Shown: positions 1 to 10,059 of the stretch, in pieces
Numbering within the stretch: the first letter of the stretch is position 1
Layout: each line of letters opens with the position of its first letter
Assembly (NCBI GenBank): GCA_013368375.1
Contig: JAACJP010000003.1
Location: 620,001 to 684,000, forward strand
Origin: Tricholomella constricta
Taxonomy: Eukaryota; Basidiomycota; Agaricomycetes; Agaricales; Lyophyllaceae
DNA length: 64,000 bases
Direction of reading: 5' to 3'
Notes under the pieces: model-generated
Seen by the model: only the letters and a program-made list of their open reading frames with translations
Told to the model about the DNA's origin: nothing
Database searches by the model: none
Program-made: the position numbers and the translations under genes

Positions 1-59
1 CAAAAATGAAGAAGAATAGAAGCATACTTACCTTTTTCATGCAACCAACTTGAAAGCAA

Positions 60-999
60 GCCGGTTCTAGGGTGGGGGACGGAAGGGAACATGAAAAAGT
101 GCCCGAGGAAGTGATGTCATATTGCCATTTTGGGAATTGTGCCTGATTATGTAGTTAGTTAGTCCAGCAAAACCAGCAAAAAAATCAACCCCGTATACTT
201 TTTTCAGATTCCCAAGCACCCTTGGCGCAGCCTTATCTGAGCTTAGGCCATGCGCAGGCTTACGTGGCCTTAGCAATCGATTCAGGCGCGTAGACCGTTG
301 AGCCAATTGTGTACGCAACCTCCGGTGCAAGAGAAGGTAGCATTGGTGACAAAGGCTGAAAGCAAGGCGTCTGAGGCTGGCATTCGAAGGCGCTCTGAAA
401 TGTGCAAACAGTCACAGAATTGTGTGAATCAAAGTAGGCCGGCACCGTAGGATTGGCGGGTCGACTGAGATAGGGAGTCAAGAAGTAGGTGATATATTTG
501 AGACTAAAGAAGTGAGTAATAGTAGATATCGACAGATGGGAGAAATACCTGATTTTCAACAGGGATTTGAGAATTGAGATTGAGTTGTGCCTCATAAGAA
601 TGTGGCGTGGTTCACAAGAGGAGTTGCTGATCAGCAGGTACGACAGGACGGTATGGACTGGGAGTATAAAGGTGCGACTCTCGAGGTAGTTGGGCTCTAT
701 GAGAAGGTAGAGAGTGAGCAGCAAGGTTGCGAGGATCAGGGTCGGAGAGAAACAAACCGGGAGTGATGGTTGAAGAAGTAGTGCGAGGTGGAGTTGGAAT
801 GTTCTCTAGAGAAGGAAGGTGTTGTGGAGTAGAGGAGACAGGAAGCACAGACGTAGTGCGAAATAAGCCAGGAGCGACAACCGAAAAGGTTGTGCGAGAA
901 GGATAGTTCGTAGAATCAAACACTGGAGTGCGTGGAAGAGGGCTGCAAGAGCCTTCTAAACCAATGTTGATAGCCTCCGATGAGGCAGGATTACAAGGC
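60..999. other. Distal part of the outer element, no clear domain
   Basis: Downstream (minus sense) of the RNase H remnant is about 900 bp with a proline/serine/threonine-rich open stretch at 612-1028 on the minus strand and no recognisable domain. A recombinase would be expected here in a complete DIRS-like element, but I cannot see one. The left terminal repeat lies within this part. Confidence 0.35.
229..281. repeat. Left terminal repeat of the interrupted outer retroelement
   Basis: The stretch beginning GCCTTATCTGAGCTTAGGCC and continuing through a CGCAGGCTTACGTGGCCTTA-like core is matched, with small indels, by 17456-17513. The two copies lie in the same orientation at the two outer edges of the decayed minus-strand retroelement, so they are best read as its (split or direct) terminal repeats. 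They are not identical, which fits an old element. Exact termini cannot be fixed by eye. Confidence 0.55.
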
Positions 1000-2086
1000 T
1001 TAGCCATCGAAAAAGGGGGCAAGTTCACGCATTAAAGAAAAGACGCGCGCTAGAAAGGTTTGTGGGGCACCCGATTCTCCACGCAAGATCGGATCAGCAG
1101 GACTGAGTTCAGATTCAATATATCCATAGGAAGGTATGATGAGATGTTGGAGAAGGACAGCGTAAGTTGTAAGTTTGGCGAGTGCATAGGTTAATGGGAA
1201 GGTTCGGACTGCGATGTTTATTGTGAGCACCAATAGCTCCGTAGTTGTTGGAGTGTATCAAGACATGAGTGTTCGAGAACCCTAGTTGAGCCAGGAAAGA
1301 GATGGCGAGTTCGACTGCAACCGCCTCTAACCAGCAAATGTCGTGTGTGCAGTTCCTGACAAGTTTGAGAGCGTGCCAGGAATTGCCAATGATGATACTG
1401 ATGCCCCATGAGGTAGAGGTGTCGACATAAATGTCAGTTTGTGCTATATCGTGTATAGGGCAGAGTTGGCAATAACCTGAAGGATTTTCGAGTTTTGAGT
1501 GCCACCAGCATAAGGCATGAACGATGGAGTCAGACAAGTGATGAGTGACATAGATATTAGTTTTATATCCTGTAGAGAATTAGATATAGAAAAAGGAGGA
1601 AGGTTCAAGAAGATGTCAAACCTGACAAGAAGTTTGAGAAGGCTGGGAGTCTCAAAGAACCTTCTGGGTACACAAACAAAATGTGGATGAGAGTCCCGTG
1701 GATAATTTGGATGTCACGTAATTTGAAAGCGGCATGTTGTTTGACATGAGCGTTGATCATGTTTGAAACACGAGCAAGGTATTTCAGGTGTTTCTTTTCA
1801 GTTAGTGATACAGTACAAAATACTAGGTTCCAGGTAAACCCTATGTAGGTGAAAGAAGTGGAGAAGCAGGGATCTGTCTTCTCGGGGTGCCATGAGATGT
1901 TGAGTTCTGCTATGAGGGCTATGACAGAATCACGGTCGTGGAGATAGTGATATAAGCCTTCTGAAAAATGCCCGTTGGCGACAGGGAAGCGGAAGGCTTC
2001 AATATCATCTTCGTATTTGAGGAAGAGAGATGATGACTGAACTTCGGCATGCCAGATGTCGACGGAAGCATTGGCAATCTGTCCGG
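1000..2086 (-). pseudogene. 3' half of interrupted DIRS-like retroelement: RT palm and RNase H remnants
   Basis: Read on the minus strand, 2086-1660 encodes the second half of a reverse transcriptase with a YEDD catalytic box in the context LFLKYEDDIEAFRFP, followed by the thumb/connection. Further on (about 1480-1115) is an RNase H-like domain (YVDTSTSWGISI, then AVAVELAISF and VLIHSNNYGAIGAHN), and then the characteristic end SELSPADPILRG at about 1090. The usual HSDN aspartate of RNase H reads HSNN here, and the frame is broken more than once, so it is not functional. The family is the RT common in Agaricomycete DIRS-like, tyrosine-recombinase-type elements; I did not identify a recombinase domain. 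The first half of the same RT lies at 15078-17346, separated by the Ty3/gypsy insertion. Confidence 0.75.
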
Positions 2087-3102
2087 TGATGAGCACCGTC
2101 CCGCGCTGTACACAGAACCTGCCCATAATAGACAGCAACCGCTGCGCCACGACGAACACGGTCCCGGATGCGACCAAAGCACCGAACCGACCGACCGACA
2201 ATACGACCAAACGACCGACGCACCGACCAAGAAACAGAGTAACTTGAAACGCCAGTTCTCCTCTCTGGGCGCACGGAGCACGGAACGCCGTATAACCTGT
2301 CAACGACCACGCACGTTTGTATGCCAAGGTCTCAACCCGGCGACAACCAAACCCGATTTGAAATTATCATCGGAAACACCTTTGCCCAGCCATTCGCAGA
2401 GAGGATCCGGCCGTACCACGGAGTTCCGCACCCAAGAGCCACTACCGATCGCAAAGCCACCACCGATCATACATCCGACCCGACACCGCGAGCCGATCAA
2501 AAGCCCCTTTGCCGAGCCAAAGAGTGCCACACTCTCTAAAAAGCGTCGCGCGGTACCAAGCTTGGCGGCGCTTCTCACCATAAACTAGTAAAAACACCTG
2601 CCTCACCGGCTTGCGAGAGGCGAGTCGGTCGCATAGTATAAAAACATACCCATGTACTACCTACCTCCCCCAGTGAATTACAGCCCGTATTTTCCCTCAC
2701 ACTCAGAGTGAATAGCTCGAAACCGTCGTCTCCGTCGTCTCTGCACCGTCCTCATCGTATAAACCGTCGCCACTGTCGTAAACCTCGTAACTGCCGTCTC
2801 TGTCGCCTCGTACTCGTCGCTAGAACCCGTGAGTTCTCCATATTAACTTTGTTCGTCTCGTTGTCGCACAACCGACACCAAAAAGTCGTGTTACCGACCC
2901 GTTCCGCCTGGGAACGATCGTATTCTGTCGTATCGCCGTCGGTTCGACTAATTACGAGTCGGATCGTCTTTACTTTAATCAAACCACCCCTTTCAAACCC
3001 TGCACGCTCGCGTGTCTGGGAACTTTTAACATTTCTCGCCCCCCATAGTTGTTAGTTGTTTTGTTGTTGTGCACAGCACCTACAGGCCTTCTAGCTCTAT
3101 CA
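2087..3102 (+). repeat. 5' LTR of Ty3/gypsy element
   Basis: 1016-bp LTR with TG...CA ends. By eye it differs from the 3' LTR by two substitutions and lacks a 20-bp tandem duplication present in the 3' copy near 14160. It contains a TATA-like box (2637-2644) that should start the genomic transcript. The left boundary abuts CCGG of the target and the right boundary is followed by the primer-binding site. Confidence 0.93.
2637..2644 (+). promoter_or_regulatory. TATA-like box of the 5' LTR
   Basis: TATAAAAA lies about 550 bp into the LTR and is repeated in the 3' LTR at 14612-14619. Nine bases upstream is AGTCGG (2623-2628), a half of the palindrome found beside the polypurine tracts. The position suits a U3/R promoter driving the full-length RNA. 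Confidence 0.55.
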
Positions 3103-3105
3103 TTC

Positions 3106-3123
3106 TGGAGCCCACCGCGAGGG
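3106..3123 (+). other. Candidate primer-binding site
   Basis: Three bases after the LTR end comes TGGAGCCCACCGCGAGGG. TGG is the complement of the tRNA CCA end, followed by what could be the complement of an acceptor stem and T arm. Position and start are as expected for a tRNA-primed LTR element. I cannot name the tRNA without a tRNA set from this genome. Confidence 0.55.
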
Positions 3124-3587
3124 TTTTAAAAGCCACCGCCGGACACGCAACTTCATTCCTCTTGTTCATAAAAACCTACGACTCGTCGACCATTCCGCCC
3201 GCAACCCGACAAGAAGCTAAAGCCCGAACCCTCCGTGCCGAAATTCGCGCTGCTCTCGGACAAGCCGACACCGACTCAGAATCGCTCTCCCCGTTCTTCC
3301 GCTCAGTAACCCCACACCGCGCGATCCATAACAACCTCAGCCCGCTCTTCTATAGCCCTTCGTCGACACTACCGTCGCCTATCCCGACCGATCAAACACC
3401 GCTCCCCGAACCAACCGCGCAACCCGACCTAGCTTTTGACCCCTTTGCGTCGGAACCTCCTACCACTGATCAAGGAGTTGAATTTAGACTCCCCTATCTA
3501 TCGCCCGCGACCCCAGAAATCTCAGATTCTTCTTCACCGTCGTATTCCCCCTCCCCGTCCCCTATCCCGAAGCCAATACCATCTATC

Positions 3588-5891
3588 ATGGCACAACCAC
3601 CAATCATTATAAAGCCGATGCCCGCACGCGGACAAAGCTCGGCGCCGACGTTCGTGCCCGAACGTGCGCGTGAACTGCGCCGATATTTCTCGGACTTAAA
3701 TCATCTCTTCATCGAGTGTAACGTCGTAGATGAACAAGAGCAGAAAACGCACACTACGCGATACACCGACATCGATACCGCGGATCTGTGGGAGCAACTT
3801 GACGAGTTCGCGGTCGGCACCACATACGACGATTGGCGAAAAGCGATAATGGCGCTTTACCCAGGCGCAAGCGAAGAAAGAAAGTATTCAATGGCCGACC
3901 TCGACTACCTGATCAGGGAACGACACCGACTCGGGATCCAGTCGAATAGCGACCTCGGGGAATATTACCGACAGTTCCTTTCTGTTACCCAGTTCCTTGT
4001 CAGCAAAAACCGACTTTCGATAAACGAACGCGACCGCCAATTCCGTCGCGCGTTCCAGTCAGATCTATGGTCAAAGATCCATCGCAGGCTCGAGATCCTA
4101 AATCCGAATCACCATCCCGACGACCCCTACGCCACAGAAACCGTTCGCGCTGCAGCTGAACATATCCTCCACGGAACAAACGCCGGCCAACGACAGGAAG
4201 CGCCATCGGGCGCGCCCCTACAAATTACGATCGCGCCAAGCGGGTCGTTAACGGGCGCGACCAAGTCGCCTAGCACGGGACAGCCCCTCAAGTTGGAAGA
4301 GCTCTACGAAAGAATAAACCTGTTGGAACAACATATCCAACGCTTAGGACAAGACAAAGGAAGCGACGGCGGCCGACCGAATCAGTCACCTAATGACAAC
4401 TGCCACTTCTGCGGTGGTGAAGGACATTATATTCCTAACTGTCCCATACATCAAACATACGCGACCGAAGGACGCTGCCGACGAACCGACGACAACAAAA
4501 TAGGTCTGCCAAGCGGCGCGCGCATACCGGCGGGAACCCCAGGTCGATACATAAAAGACAAGTTAGACGAGTGGCACAGACGCAACCCCGGCCAAATGGC
4601 GACAGGACAGCTATCAGCGAACGCGAACCCGACCGAAAGCATGATGTTGGAAATACTACAGTTTAACGACGTCACCGACCATGACCTAAAAATCGAGGAT
4701 CGCATGATCGTGTTAGAACGAGAACTCAACACCCTGCGCGCAAGGAAAGAGGTGTTCGACGGCGTAGAACTTATTAGCCGCGCACCGCAAAAGCGACCCG
4801 TCACGGTCGAAACCGTTCAAGACGCCGACCAACCAAGGATCGCACCAGTCAACAAGTCAGCGCCCGCGTCGCAGCCCGTCTCGGGCGCGACGAAAGGCCA
4901 AGCCAAGGCTCCCCCGCCACCGTCCAACATACCTCTGACCCCCAGTAGCAAGACCGACGCCACAGGCACTGCCCGCGACCAGACTCCAGTACACCCTTTT
5001 TCTAACATTCCTGAGAACCGATACATCCCTCCTACCACGCGAAACTTAGCCGCCACGGAGAAGGCGAAAGCCGACAGTGCGTATCGCACACAAGCGCCCA
5101 TTACAGATCCAACCAAATCAACGACTCTATTCGAACGCGCACTCGACGCCACCATACCGGTCACAGTTCGAGAACTCTGCGGGGTAGCGCCAGAGGTTCG
5201 CGGAAAGTTTAGGGAAGCTAATACCCCGAAGCGTATCGTCGCCGGCAACCTCACAACGGTATACCAAGAAGTCCCCACGTCGGCGTTCATTGAGGAACTC
5301 GACGCACTACCTTGCGAATCCAACAGCGACAACGCGACGCCACCGCCCGGAGCGCTAGTCACCGGCGACATCTACGACACGTATTACCAGACACTACTAC
5401 CTGGCGAGCATCCGGACCGACTGATCGTCGCAATGGAATCGCATGCACTCAGATCGATCATGATAATGGTCGACGCAAGAGAACAGATAGAAAGCATCGT
5501 CGACAGCGGGTGCCAGATCATAGCCATGTCGGAAGAAGTTTGCCATGGACTAGGGGTCAAATACGACCCAACTATAGTGCTACAGATGCAATCAGCGAAC
5601 GGAACAACCGACCCGTCGCTCGGTCTAGCACGAAACGTACCTTGTACAATAGGAGAGGTCACGCTCTACCTCCAAATGCACGTCATTCGCAACCCCGCAT
5701 ACGATATACTCCTCGGCCGCCCGTTCGACGTACTTACTTGCTCTAATGTGAAAACGAGATCCGCCGACGATACGATCATAACCATCACCGACCCGAACAC
5801 TCGAGAGGTCATCGCGATACCGACCTTCGCGCGCGGACAACGTCGCCGCCCCAAAACCGACGTAAATTTTCGTATACTCTCGAGGAAATAA
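3588..5891 (+). CDS. Gag with zinc knuckle and retropepsin-type protease
   Basis: From the first in-frame ATG (MAQPPIIIKP) this encodes about 767 residues. A helical capsid-like part (YFSDLNHLF, DDWRKAIMALYPGA, LGEYYRQFL) is followed by a CCHC knuckle CHFCGGEGHYIPNC (C-x2-C-x4-H-x4-C) near 4410, a Pro/Ala-rich linker, and an aspartic protease with the DSG active site (IVDSGCQIIAMS, about 5497) and ILLGRP flap-side motif (about 5708). Gag packages the RNA; the protease matures Gag and Pol. The frame stays open upstream to about 3069 with coding-like, Pro/Ser-rich sequence but no ATG, so a non-AUG or spliced start is possible. It ends in TAA right after a -1 slippery heptamer. Confidence 0.85.
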   Translation: MAQPPIIIKPMPARGQSSAPTFVPERARELRRYFSDLNHLFIECNVVDEQEQKTHTTRYTDIDTADLWEQLDEFAVGTTYDDWRKAIMALYPGASEERKYSMADLDYLIRERHRLGIQSNSDLGEYYRQFLSVTQFLVSKNRLSINERDRQFRRAFQSDLWSKIHRRLEILNPNHHPDDPYATETVRAAAEHILHGTNAGQRQEAPSGAPLQITIAPSGSLTGATKSPSTGQPLKLEELYERINLLEQHIQRLGQDKGSDGGRPNQSPNDNCHFCGGEGHYIPNCPIHQTYATEGRCRRTDDNKIGLPSGARIPAGTPGRYIKDKLDEWHRRNPGQMATGQLSANANPTESMMLEILQFNDVTDHDLKIEDRMIVLERELNTLRARKEVFDGVELISRAPQKRPVTVETVQDADQPRIAPVNKSAPASQPVSGATKGQAKAPPPPSNIPLTPSSKTDATGTARDQTPVHPFSNIPENRYIPPTTRNLAATEKAKADSAYRTQAPITDPTKSTTLFERALDATIPVTVRELCGVAPEVRGKFREANTPKRIVAGNLTTVYQEVPTSAFIEELDALPCESNSDNATPPPGALVTGDIYDTYYQTLLPGEHPDRLIVAMESHALRSIMIMVDAREQIESIVDSGCQIIAMSEEVCHGLGVKYDPTIVLQMQSANGTTDPSLGLARNVPCTIGEVTLYLQMHVIRNPAYDILLGRPFDVLTCSNVKTRSADDTIITITDPNTREVIAIPTFARGQRRRPKTDVNFRILSRK
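5864..5870 (+). promoter_or_regulatory. Putative -1 ribosomal frameshift site A AAT TTT
   Basis: In the gag frame the codons GTA AAT TTT form the canonical X XXY YYZ heptamer AAATTTT, seven codons before the gag stop. The -1 frame is open through the site and continues to 6406 with coding-like sequence (starting TLEEISRDHGDLALLLEYDP), linking protease to the RT region. This is the usual way LTR elements set the Gag to Gag-Pol ratio. A downstream pseudoknot was not assessed. Confidence 0.7.
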
Positions 5892-6406
5892 GTCGAGATC
5901 ACGGCGATCTTGCACTCCTCCTCGAGTACGACCCACTAAGCTATACCCCGACTGTCCTTTCTTTCTGCGAACTACCAACCGAATTTAATAGCGACGCCAC
6001 CTACGACGCGCAACTAGCCTCACTCTACGTCGCGGCATCCGAACTAACCACACCAGCAATCGCCGACCAACCCGTTAATACCAACTCTGCCCCTCTGGAA
6101 CGAACGACCCTCTGCACTATTTTACCGAACAACGAGCGCCATAGTGGACGCCACACCCAATCCCTGACCAACGCCGCCACTGACGCCTTCGTTGTGAAAA
6201 TCAAAGGCGTACAAACCAAAAAGAAGTACAAACCAGTAGCGCAAAAAGTGCGATCGATCATAGCAAGTTGTCCCGACCACTTCCGCATCGAGCGCAAAAT
6301 ATCGGGCGACCCTCTCGCCGACATGCCGACTCTGCTCCCCAACCCGCCACCTTTCCAACCCACCGGCCGCTACACTCTAGAGCGAAAAAAACGACTTAGA
6401 CCGTGA
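5870..6406 (+). pseudogene. Protease-RT linker of pol in the -1 frame, ending at a homopolymer break
   Basis: This -1 frame segment reads on from the slippery site for about 178 codons (SFCELPTEFNSDATYD, later VKIKGVQTKKKYKPV and RYTLERKK) and stops at TGA 6404-6406. The RT frame opens at 6381 and overlaps. Frame and protein similarity would connect perfectly at the A7 run 6385-6391 if it had six A: ERKN would run straight into DLDREHPDFLTPSE. So pol here seems broken by one extra A, or the assembly has a homopolymer error. Confidence 0.65.
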
Positions 6407-9400
6407 ACACCCAGACTTCTTAACGCCCTCCGAACGAGCAATTATGCACGACCTCATGTGTAAGCAGAATCTCGCTTTCGCATGGGACGATTCCGAACGC
6501 GGTAGTTTTCGATCGGATTTCTTTCCCCCTATCGATATCCCGGTCGTTGCACATACACCCTGGATCGAACGAAATATCCCCATACCGCCTGGCATCTACG
6601 ATGAAGTTTGCGACATTATCAAAACTAAACTCGCCGCCGGCGTTTACGAACCGTCCAACTCCAGCTACCGATCGCGTTGGTTTTGCACTCTAAAGAAAAA
6701 TGGCAAATTCCGCCTCGTCCACAGCCTCGAACCGCTCAACCGAGTAACCATCCGACACTCGGGTGTCACTCCGATACCAGACCATGTCGCTGAACAATTC
6801 GCCGGTCGCATTTGTGGCGCAATGTTAGACCTGTTTGTCGGCTACGACGAACGGCTAATCGCACCATCGTCGCGCGACCTTACCACTTTCCAAACACCTT
6901 TCGGCGCGTTACGCCTAGTCACCTTACCTATGGGCTGGACCAACTCCGTCCCAATCTTCCACGACGACGTCACTCACATCCTGCAACCGGAGATCCCGGA
7001 CTATACACTGCCTTATATCGACGACGCTGCTATAAAGGGACCAGCAACTTGGTACCCCGACCCGGACACAGGATTGCCGAAAACACACCCCGACAATGCC
7101 GACGTGCGATTCGCGATCTGGGAGTTTTTCAACAACGTTAACCGAATCCTCCAGCGCATGAAGTACTGCGGCGGCACCTTCTCCGGCAAGAAGCTGACTT
7201 TATGCGCCCCACAATTTAAAGTCCTCGGACACGTCTGCACGCCCAATGGTCGCATACCCGACGCGGACCGACTCGCTTTACTACGTAATTGGAAGTCGTG
7301 CGCCACCCTATCAGAGTTACGCGCGTTTTTAGGAACGGTCGGAGTACTAAGGATATTCGTCAAAAACTTTGCTCATCGCGCACACCACCTCGTAAAACTA
7401 ACCCGCAAGGATGCAGTCTTCGAGTTCGGCCCCGACCAGATCGCAGCGCAGCGCGACATCGTCGAGGCGATCGCAGAAGCGAAACCCCTCGTACCCATCG
7501 ACTACGCCTCGGACGACCCCGTCATCCTGGCCGTCGACACTTCCCACATAGCAGTCGGATTCTACCTCTGTCAAGCCGACCCCGTCGATCGGAAACGACG
7601 CAGATACAATCGGTTCGGTTCCATTACACTGAACGACCGCGAATCACGGTTCTCTCAACCAAAACTCGAATTTTACGGCCTATTTCGGGCGCTTGGCGCG
7701 TTACGACTGTACGTTATAGGCGTCCGCAACTTGGTCGTCGAAGTCGACGCGCGCTACATTAAAGGAATGCTCTCCAACCCCGACATCCAGCCGTCAGCTT
7801 CCATAAACAGGTGGATCGTATCTGTCCTCATGTTCCACTTCGAACTTGTCCATGTTAAAGGCACGTTCCATGGACCCGACGGTTTGTCCCGGCGCCCACG
7901 ACAACCCGACGATCCAGCCGACAACTACGACGCAGAAGAAGCCGACTTCGAAGATTGGGTCGACCGGATGCAAGGACTCATGCACATTATTCAACCGCTG
8001 CCACAGCCGCCGTCGCCATTACATGTGTGCCAGATCTTCGCTATGGCTCAGGTCTCAAGTAAAGAGGAGATGGTGGCAGTATACACGGACGCGGTACCAC
8101 CAGACTCAACGACTCACGAACTCGCAACCGATTCCCCACGACAACCCAGAATCCGTACCGACGACGATACAGGAATAACCGACCCAAATGCGAATTCGAC
8201 CGACATGTCATACGACGACGTGCCCAGGACCGACGCCGCTAAAGCCCAAGACCAACGCATAGATACGGTTAGACAATGGTTGACCAACCTCGAACGGCCA
8301 GAAGGCATGTCCGACGATCAGTACGCCACCTTCATCCGATACGCCACCGGGTTCTTCCTAGACGGAACACGACTCTGGAGAAGAGATAGCCAAGGCGCAC
8401 ATAAACTAGTCGCCCGCCCCAACGCACGACTAGAGATTCTGCGATCCGTCCACGACAACCTCGGACACAAGCGCTTCTACGCGACACGCGCAACCTTGCT
8501 CGAACGCTTCTGGTGGCCTAATGTTCGGGCCGACGTCGTGTGGTTCGTACAGACATGTCACATATGCCAGATCCAGCAAACGACCAAAGTCCTGATCCCC
8601 CCGGTCGTTGCGACACCCGCGCCACTGTTTGCAAAAATGTACATTGACACTATGCACCTACCGCCGTCGAATGGTTTCAAATACATTGTCCAAGGTCGTT
8701 GCTCCTTGATTCACTTTCCTGAATGGCGCGCGCTCCGAAAGGAAAACAGTCGCACCCTCGGCGATTGGATGTATGAAGACATCATCTGCCGGTGGGGCGG
8801 ACTGCGCGAAATCGTAACCGACAACGGTCCGGCCTTCATCAAAGCCGCTGAACACCTCACAAAGAAATACCACATACACAACATTCGGATCTCAGGTTAT
8901 AACTCCAGAGCCAACGGACTCGTCGAGCGGTCCCATTTCGACGTTCGACAGTCCCTTTTCAAAGCCGCCGACGGAAACGAAAGCAAATGGTCGCAATCAG
9001 CTTATACGGTTTTCTGGGCCGAACGGGTCACAATCCGCAAACGAATGGGATGCTCCCCCTACTACGCCGCGACAGGTACTCAACCCCTTCTGCCGCTCGA
9101 TATCGTTGAAGCCACGTACCTCCAACCGCCACCCGACTCTATCCTATCCTCCACCGACCTCTTGACGCGACGCGCGATCGCCTTACAAAAACGGACGACC
9201 GACCTAGAGCGACTACATTCAGACGTATACGCGGCGCGAAGACAAGCGGCGATTCGCTTTGAACTTAAACACGCCAGAACCTTGCGCGACTATAACTTTA
9301 AACGCGGAAACCTCATCCTAATGCGCAACACGAAAATCGAGAAGTCGCTCAACCGCAAAATGCGATCTAGATACCTAGGACCGCTCGTCGTGATCTCGCG

Positions 9401-9635
9401 CAACCGCGGGGGCGCCTACATCCTCTGCGAACTGGACGGCACCGTCTTACACCGGCCTGTAGCAGCGTTCAGACTCGCGCCCTACTTCGCGCGAAACAAC
9501 ATCCTCCTACCCGACAGCGCTCTGGACATAGACACCAAGCGACTTAGAGAACTGGAAGCAACAACAATCACCGACGACGAAGACCGACCCGAAGTCGTAG
9601 ACGACGACTCCGAATCGGAAAACGAGCAAAACTAG
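6381..9635 (+). CDS. pol: Pol: reverse transcriptase, RNase H, integrase (Ty3/gypsy type)
   Basis: The frame opens at 6381 (DLDREHPDFLTPSERAIMHD) and the first ATG is 6444, which is probably internal to the original polyprotein. Residues counted from 6444: RT about 40-330 with the YIDD box at about 191 (nt 7013-7024); RNase H about 365-500 (AVDTSHIAVG, KLEFYGLF, VEVDARYIKG, FHGPDGLSRRP); integrase zinc finger HDNLGHKRF...CHICQ at about 670; integrase catalytic D in YIDTMH, D in TDNGPAF and E in GLVERSH (34 residues between the last two by my count, close to DD35E); and a GPY-like tail RYLGPLVVI. All catalytic residues are present. Synthesises and integrates the cDNA. Only the upstream join to gag-protease is damaged. 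Confidence 0.92.
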   Translation, partial: SEKNDLDREHPDFLTPSERAIMHDLMCKQNLAFAWDDSERGSFRSDFFPPIDIPVVAHTPWIERNIPIPPGIYDEVCDIIKTKLAAGVYEPSNSSYRSRWFCTLKKNGKFRLVHSLEPLNRVTIRHSGVTPIPDHVAEQFAGRICGAMLDLFVGYDERLIAPSSRDLTTFQTPFGALRLVTLPMGWTNSVPIFHDDVTHILQPEIPDYTLPYIDDAAIKGPATWYPDPDTGLPKTHPDNADVRFAIWEFFNNVNRILQRMKYCGGTFSGKKLTLCAPQFKVLGHVCTPNGRIPDADRLALLRNWKSCATLSELRAFLGTVGVLRIFVKNFAHRAHHLVKLTRKDAVFEFGPDQIAAQRDIVEAIAEAKPLVPIDYASDDPVILAVDTSHIAVGFYLCQADPVDRKRRRYNRFGSITLNDRESRFSQPKLEFYGLFRALGALRLYVIGVRNLVVEVDARYIKGMLSNPDIQPSASINRWIVSVLMFHFELVHVKGTFHGPDGLSRRPRQPDDPADNYDAEEADFEDWVDRMQGLMHIIQPLPQPPSPLHVCQIFAMAQVSSKEEMVAVYTDAVPPDSTTHELATDSPRQPRIRTDDDTGITDPNANSTDMSYDDVPRTDAAKAQDQRIDTVRQWLTNLERPEGMSDDQYATFIRYATGFFLDGTRLWRRDSQGAHKLVARPNARLEILRSVHDNLGHKRFYATRATLLERFWWPNVRADVVWFVQTCHICQIQQTTKVLIPPVVATPAPLFAKMYIDTMHLPPSNGFKYIVQGRCSLIHFPEWRALRKENSRTLGDWMYEDIICRWGGLREIVTDNGPAFIKAAEHLTKKYHIHNIRISGYNSRANGLVERSHFDVRQSLFKAADGNESKWSQSAYTVFWAERVTIRKRMGCSPYYAATGTQPLLPLDIVEATYLQPPPDSILSSTDLLTRRAIALQKRTTDLERLHSDVYAARRQAAIRFELKHARTLRDYNFKRGNLILMRNTKIEKSLNRKMRSRYLGPLVVISRNRGGAYILCELDGTVLHRPVAAFRLAPYFARNNILLPDSALDIDTKRLRELEATTITDDEDRPEVVDDDSESENEQN

Positions 9636-10059
9636 CCGCTCAACCTCTGACTACCCGTATACCCCCCCCCCTTTTTTTTAATGATATTTCGACATCTATC
9701 CCTCTCCGGTTTCTACTTAAACGTCCCACGACCCGACCATTCGCGAAGTCCAACACCCCGAGCGACAGTTTTTCCATTCGTTCTTTTAACCCCCACTCAA
9801 TTTTCAGGATCACACACTTAATACCTGACTTCGCAGGAAAACAGCACGGCGTATATTACATTTTAGCCCATTTTACGGGCTCCGACAAGTCCAAATACAG
9901 AACAGGAAAAAAACGCGACGCCTCTAGCGGAGGAACGACGCGGCCACAACACCAAGAAAAACCGGCCCAACAACCACCGACACCATGCGACGCCTCTAGC
10001 GGAGGAACGACGCGACCACGACCCCAAGACAAACGACGCGACGCCACCGCCGACTACCT
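9636..10059. repeat. Spacer after pol with a tandem 28-bp palindromic repeat
   Basis: The spacer between pol and the antisense gene starts with a C/T homopolymer stretch (9663-9679). It then holds two copies, about 72 bp apart (9915-9942 and 9987-10014), of a 28-base unit starting GCGACGCCTCTAGCGGAGG. The centre CCTC-TAGCG-GAGG can form a short hairpin. The repeats lie just downstream of the antisense gene stop and could serve as a 3' end or boundary element; no function can be shown. Confidence 0.5.

Noticed and set aside
2300..2581. Open frames within both LTRs (about 93 residues minus, 72 and 115 residues plus)
   Set aside because: Present identically in both LTRs but without motif or start context; expected by chance in a stop-poor LTR.
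4817..5371. 184-residue minus-strand frame inside gag
   Set aside because: Complement of the Pro/Ala-rich gag linker; no counterpart features.
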